Part shown: in pieces, positions 7,398 through 10,903 of the stretch | How positions within the stretch are numbered: the first letter of the stretch is position 1 | How the letters are laid out: each line of letters starts with the position of its first letter | Assembly: GCA_030615565.1 (NCBI GenBank) | Contig: JAUWZC010000061.1 | Span: forward strand, 1-10,903 | Source: Desulfobacteraceae bacterium | Lineage (GTDB): Bacteria; Desulfobacterota; DSM-4660; Desulfatiglandales; B25-G16 | Direction: 5' to 3' | DNA: 10,903 nucleotides | Notes under the pieces: model-generated | The model's database searches: none | Told to the model about the DNA's origin: nothing | Seen by the model: the letters and a program-made list of their open reading frames with translations, nothing else | Program-made: the position numbers and the translations under genes

Positions 7398-7412
7398 ACA
7401 GGATATTATAGA
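7384..7412 (+). promoter_or_regulatory. Likely sigma-70-type promoter of the formate dehydrogenase operon
   Basis: Exact TTGACA (7384-7389) and TATAGA (7407-7412) are separated by 17 nt. The -35 and part of the spacer overlap the last codons of the upstream gene, whose stop ends at 7397. The start of transcription would be near 7419, giving a leader of about 57 nt to the chosen ATG. A word shared with the fhs upstream region, TTTTAGACGCTC (7422-7433), lies just after the predicted start point. Confidence 0.65.
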
Positions 7413-7475
7413 CACAACCAATTTTAGACGCTCTGTTAACTAAGAATTCTTGAACATATTTTATAGGTGAAGGTG

Positions 7476-10301
7476 ATGGAAAAGATGAATCTAACTATTG
7501 ATGGTACCAGGGTTACAGTTGAGAAAGACACTACGGTTTTGCAGGCAGCACGGAGTGCCGGCATTTATATTCCAGCATTGTGTTCTCACCCTAATTTGCC
7601 ATCACCAAGGGAGGTAAAACCCTTTGAAATTGTCTACAGGGGTAAAGAAGAACTAAAAAATGATAATTCTATGACTGAGTTTGAGGGTTGTCAGCTTTGT
7701 CTGGTCAAGATAGAGGGCATGGATGACCTTCCTACTTCCTGTACCACCGAGGTTGCTGAGGGTATGGTTGTTCAGACCAATACAGGAGAAATTCAGCAAA
7801 AGCGCAGGGAAAACCTAAAGGCTATTTTAAGTGAACACCCAAATGTGTGTCTTGTCTGCGATCGCAAGGAGGATTGTGATCCATTTAGGGGTGGTATACG
7901 CAAGGCTTCAGTAATAACTGGTTGTGAATTCTGCCCCAACAACGGTCGGTGTGAGTTACAGGAAGTAGCCGCATATATAGGGGTAGATGAATCACTACCT
8001 TCCTATGAATATAAAGGACTGCCGGTAGGAAAGAGTGACCCATTCTTTGAGAGAAACTACAATCTTTGCATTGCCTGTACCAGGTGTGTAAGGGCATGTC
8101 AGGACGTAAGGGGTAATAGTGCTATTGGTCTTGTTTTTCAAAATGGCAACGTGATGATTGGAAGCAAGGCACCAACATTGGAAGAATCCGAGTGCCAATT
8201 TTGTGGGGCATGTGTTGATGTTTGCCCAACAGGGGCATTAACTGAGTGGATCAATAAATGGGAGGGTGTTGCAGAGACACAAGTATTATCTACCTGTCCC
8301 TATTGCGGTGTGGGTTGCCAGCTAGAGCTTGCCCTTAAGAAAGATAGGATTATTGGAGTTAGCCCTAAAGGGGATGGCACAGTGAACCAAGGACAGGCAT
8401 GTGTGAAAGGTAAGTTTGGGATAGTTGAGTATGTTCACCACCCGGACAGGCTCAAGGTTCCTCTTATCCGCAAAAACGGGAACTTTGAGGAGACAACCTG
8501 GGATGAGGCACTGGATCTGATTGCTGAGAGGATGGGTAGTTACAATGCTAATGAGGTAGCTGTAATTTCTTCGGCAAAATGTACAAATGAGGAGAACTAT
8601 GTTGCCCAGAAATTTACACGGGCTGTCCTTGGTACAAACAACATTGACCACTGTGCAAGGCTGTGTCATGCATCTACAGTGGCTGGTCTGGCCCAGAGCT
8701 TTGGGGCCGGTGCAATGACAAATAGCATAGATGAAATCAGGCATGCCAAATGTATCTTAGCAATAGGCACTAATACCACAGATGCACACCCTGTAATAGG
8801 TATGGAGGTAAAGCAGGCATCTAAAAATGGGACAAAGCTTATTGTTGCAAATCCGAGGGAGATAGAGCTGGTAAACTATGCTGATCTATGGCTGCAGCAA
8901 AACCCCGGCAGTGATGTTGCCCTTCTTATGGGAATGATGAGGGTTATAGTGGACGAGGATCTCTATGACAAGGACTTTATTGAAGAGAGATGCGAGGACT
9001 TTGATGCCTTCAGGGGTTCCTTGAAAGAATTTGACCTTGAGAAGGTGGAAAAGATCACGGGGGTTCCAAAAGACAAGATAATAGAGGCAGCAAGGATATA
9101 TGCTAATGATAAACCTTCCTCAATTCTTTACGCAATGGGAATTACTCAGCACACTCATGGTACTGATAATGTAATAGGCACAGCAAACCTTGCCATGCTT
9201 ACAGGAAATGTTGGGAAGCCATCTACGGGTGTAAATCCCCTAAGGGGACAGAACAATGTTCAGGGTGCATGTGACATGGGCGCACTGCCCAATGTATTTA
9301 CCGGTTATCAGGCAGTAGTGAATGAAGATATAAGGAAAAAATTTGAGGATGCCTGGGGCACTTACTTACCCCGTGAAACAGGGCTTACCCTGCTTGAGAT
9401 GCTCGATGCAGCCCACAAAAAAGAGATAAAGGCCCTATATCTTATTGGTGAAAACCCGATATTGAGCGATCCTGATTCAAATCATGCCAAGGAATCTTTG
9501 GAAAAACTTGATCTTTTTGTAGTCCAGGATATTTTCATGTCAGAGACCGCCCAGTTGGCTGATGTGGTTCTGCCAAGTACATCGTTTGCTGAGAAGGATG
9601 GAACATTTACAAATACTGACAGGAGGGTACAGAGGGTTAGAAAGGCTATTGAGCCTATTGGAGATGCCAAGCCTGACTGGTGGATTACATGCCAGATTGC
9701 TCAAAAGATGGGAGGTAAAGGTTTTGATTTTGAGGGCCCATCTCAGATCATGGAGGAAATTTCCAAACTAACCCCAAGCTATGGGGGAATTAGCTTTGAG
9801 AGATTGGAGAATGGTGGCATCCAATGGCCGTGCCCAGACAAGGATCATCCAGGCACACCTATATTGCATACTGAAAAATTTACCAGGGGAAAGGGCAAAT
9901 TTATACCTTTAGAGTACAGGCCACCAGCAGAACTACCTGATGATGAATACCCTTTGCTTCTTACTACCGAAAGGAGCAAGTACCATTTTCATACTGGCAC
10001 TATGACACGAAAGGTAAGGGGGCTAAACGTGTTGGATAGCGAGGGTATGGTGGAGATAAATCCAGAGGATGCCTTGGCCTTGGGTATTATAGATGGTGAG
10101 ATGGTAAAGGTTACATCCAGGAGAGGGGCTGTCATGGCAAAGGCTAAAGTGACAGAGGTAACACCAGTAAAGGTTGTAACCATGAACTTTCACTTTGCTG
10201 AAAGCCCCACCAATCAATTAACTAATCCAGCCCTTGACCCTGTGGCCAAGATACCCGAGTTTAAGGTTTGTGCAGTTAGGTTAGAAAAGATTCAGAAATA
10301 G
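7476..10301 (+). CDS. fdhA: Formate dehydrogenase catalytic (alpha) subunit, Cys-type, with NuoG-like N-terminus
   Basis: This Mo/W-bis-pterin enzyme interconverts formate and CO2. I chose the ATG at 7476 because AGGTGAAGG (7465-7473) lies upstream of it; an in-frame GTG at 7467 lacks a site, and ATG 7485 is also possible. Numbering from 7476 (941 residues), the order is as follows. A [2Fe-2S] domain has C36, C72, C75 and C89. A His-ligated cluster has H121, C125, C128 and C134. A further CX2CX5C (C150, C153, C159) precedes ELQ. Two [4Fe-4S] ferredoxin motifs follow (C198/201/204/208 and C240/243/246/250). The molybdopterin domain then has C274, C277, C281 and C309. The metal ligand and base are C397-H398 in ARLCHASTVAGL; the codon is TGT, so cysteine and not selenocysteine. 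The dinucleotide-binding domain closes the protein (HTGTMTRKVRGLN onward). The many clusters fit a soluble NAD(P)- or ferredoxin-linked enzyme. A second-subunit gene follows 17 bp later. Confidence 0.92.
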   Translation: MEKMNLTIDGTRVTVEKDTTVLQAARSAGIYIPALCSHPNLPSPREVKPFEIVYRGKEELKNDNSMTEFEGCQLCLVKIEGMDDLPTSCTTEVAEGMVVQTNTGEIQQKRRENLKAILSEHPNVCLVCDRKEDCDPFRGGIRKASVITGCEFCPNNGRCELQEVAAYIGVDESLPSYEYKGLPVGKSDPFFERNYNLCIACTRCVRACQDVRGNSAIGLVFQNGNVMIGSKAPTLEESECQFCGACVDVCPTGALTEWINKWEGVAETQVLSTCPYCGVGCQLELALKKDRIIGVSPKGDGTVNQGQACVKGKFGIVEYVHHPDRLKVPLIRKNGNFEETTWDEALDLIAERMGSYNANEVAVISSAKCTNEENYVAQKFTRAVLGTNNIDHCARLCHASTVAGLAQSFGAGAMTNSIDEIRHAKCILAIGTNTTDAHPVIGMEVKQASKNGTKLIVANPREIELVNYADLWLQQNPGSDVALLMGMMRVIVDEDLYDKDFIEERCEDFDAFRGSLKEFDLEKVEKITGVPKDKIIEAARIYANDKPSSILYAMGITQHTHGTDNVIGTANLAMLTGNVGKPSTGVNPLRGQNNVQGACDMGALPNVFTGYQAVVNEDIRKKFEDAWGTYLPRETGLTLLEMLDAAHKKEIKALYLIGENPILSDPDSNHAKESLEKLDLFVVQDIFMSETAQLADVVLPSTSFAEKDGTFTNTDRRVQRVRKAIEPIGDAKPDWWITCQIAQKMGGKGFDFEGPSQIMEEISKLTPSYGGISFERLENGGIQWPCPDKDHPGTPILHTEKFTRGKGKFIPLEYRPPAELPDDEYPLLLTTERSKYHFHTGTMTRKVRGLNVLDSEGMVEINPEDALALGIIDGEMVKVTSRRGAVMAKAKVTEVTPVKVVTMNFHFAESPTNQLTNPALDPVAKIPEFKVCAVRLEKIQK

Positions 10302-10307
10302 TTATTT

Positions 10308-10314
10308 GGAGGTG
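10308..10314 (+). promoter_or_regulatory. Ribosome binding site that fixes a TTG start
   Basis: GGAGGTG stands 4 nt (6 nt from its GGAGG core) before a TTG at 10319. In that frame a TGA lies at 10313-10315, so no earlier start exists. The next ATG is 13 codons on and would remove the conserved N-terminus of the family. Confidence 0.75.
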
Positions 10315-10318
10315 AAAA

Positions 10319-10903
10319 TTGCATAAGATATTAGTAAAGAAAGAGTTAGTACCAAATATGCATCTGGTCAAATTTTCGGCACCGGCTATAGCTAAGAAGG
10401 CTCAGCCAGGTCAGTTTATTATTATTACTATTGATGAGAAAGGGGAAAGGATTCCGCTAACGATCGCTGATTGGGACCAGAAAGAGGGCTCTATCACCAT
10501 CGTATTCATGGAGGTAGGAACCACAACCCAGCGCTTTGCCTTATTCAATGCTGGAGATTCCATTGACAGCCTTGTTGGGCCCTTGGGCATACCGGCACAT
10601 ATTGAAAAAGTTGGCACTGTGGTGTGTGTTGGTGGTTGTTATGGTATAGCAGCTATGATGCCAATTGCCCGGGCCATGAAGGAGGCAGGGAACAAGGTTA
10701 TCTCAGTTATCGAGGCAAGGAGCAAGTATCTCCTGTTCTGGGAAGATGAATTGAATAAGGTGAGTGATCAGTTGATAGTATCTACTGGTGATGGTTCTTA
10801 TGCCCCTCAAGGATGGATCCCTGATCAGCTAAAGCAGATATTTGAGGGGGGAGAGAAGGCCGATCTTATTTTTGCCATTGGTTGTACTTATATGATGAAG
10901 CTC
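10319..10903 (+). CDS. NfnA/SudB-type FAD/NAD(P)-binding electron-transfer subunit (partial, runs off right edge)
   Basis: I translated this by hand from a TTG start; 195 codons are open to the window edge. It matches the ferredoxin-NADP reductase-like small subunit seen in NfnAB, SudBA and related dihydroorotate dehydrogenase electron-transfer proteins. The N-terminus KILVKKELVPNMHLVKFSAP is followed by an FAD-binding barrel with QPGQF (29-33) and ERIPLTIAD (43-51). A Rossmann NAD(P) domain begins near CVGGCYGIAAMMPIARAMKEAG (103-124; split here as VGGCYGIAA, 104-112). The C-terminal [2Fe-2S] cysteines would lie beyond the edge. Two sites differ from what I recall of the family: C107 replaces the third glycine of the usual GGG, and IGCTYMMK (187-194) has a cysteine where a proline is common. 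The 17-bp gap makes it cotranscribed with the formate dehydrogenase, for which it probably serves as the NAD(P)H/flavin module. An NfnB-like partner may follow. Confidence 0.8.
   Translation, partial: MHKILVKKELVPNMHLVKFSAPAIAKKAQPGQFIIITIDEKGERIPLTIADWDQKEGSITIVFMEVGTTTQRFALFNAGDSIDSLVGPLGIPAHIEKVGTVVCVGGCYGIAAMMPIARAMKEAGNKVISVIEARSKYLLFWEDELNKVSDQLIVSTGDGSYAPQGWIPDQLKQIFEGGEKADLIFAIGCTYMMKL

Noticed and set aside
8664..8666. Possible selenocysteine at the formate dehydrogenase active site
   Set aside because: The codon is TGT, a normal cysteine, and no TGA interrupts the frame.
1..10903. CRISPR arrays, tRNA or rRNA genes, integrase or transposase genes, toxin-antitoxin or phage-defence genes
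   Set aside because: None was seen on either strand; the window is dominated by metabolic genes, and no clearly new multi-gene system can be claimed.

Overview
The window reads as a piece of an anaerobe's chromosome devoted to one-carbon metabolism. Five complete protein genes and two genes cut by the window edges are recognisable. Formate-tetrahydrofolate ligase, methylenetetrahydrofolate reductase and a molybdenum/tungsten formate dehydrogenase together make up most of the methyl (formate-to-methyl-THF) branch of the Wood-Ljungdahl pathway. The long, divergent form of the ligase, the multi-cluster formate dehydrogenase and the NarI/HdrE-like membrane protein suggest a strictly anaerobic bacterium, such as a sulfate-reducing or syntrophic Desulfobacterota. 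This taxonomic guess rests on recalled family resemblance, not on a search. Base composition is moderately AT-rich, and the spacers are strongly AT-rich.

Layout. The left part (1-4001) is read on the minus strand. From right to left it holds fhs (2238-4001, with a strong terminator just after it), metF (955-1827, with its own candidate promoter) and the N-terminal part of a membrane cytochrome-b-like protein that runs off the left edge (1-633). A degenerate inverted-repeat element of about 270 bp (678-945) lies between metF and the membrane protein. A divergent spacer (4002-4430) separates this block from a plus-strand block: a GlcD/D-lactate-dehydrogenase-like flavoprotein (4431-5819), a radical-SAM-like protein with an unusual cysteine arrangement (5964-7397), a formate dehydrogenase catalytic subunit (7476-10301) and the start of an NfnA/SudB-type FAD/NAD-binding subunit (10319 to the right edge). 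The last two are 17 bp apart and form an operon.

How they fit together. The formate dehydrogenase would interconvert CO2 and formate, Fhs would activate formate as formyl-THF, and MetF would reduce methylene-THF to methyl-THF. The cyclohydrolase/dehydrogenase (FolD or FchA) and the zinc protein MetV are not in the window. The NfnA-like subunit next to the formate dehydrogenase suggests coupling to NAD(P)H and ferredoxin, possibly with electron bifurcation. The NarI/HdrE-like protein beside metF suggests a link from the cytoplasmic thiol/ferredoxin/methyl-THF pool to membrane quinones. Both are inferences from gene order.

Most of the window is familiar metabolism. The least ordinary items are the split cysteine motif of the radical-SAM-like protein, the FdhA-NfnA pairing with cysteine substitutions in the nucleotide-binding loop, and the structured fhs leader.
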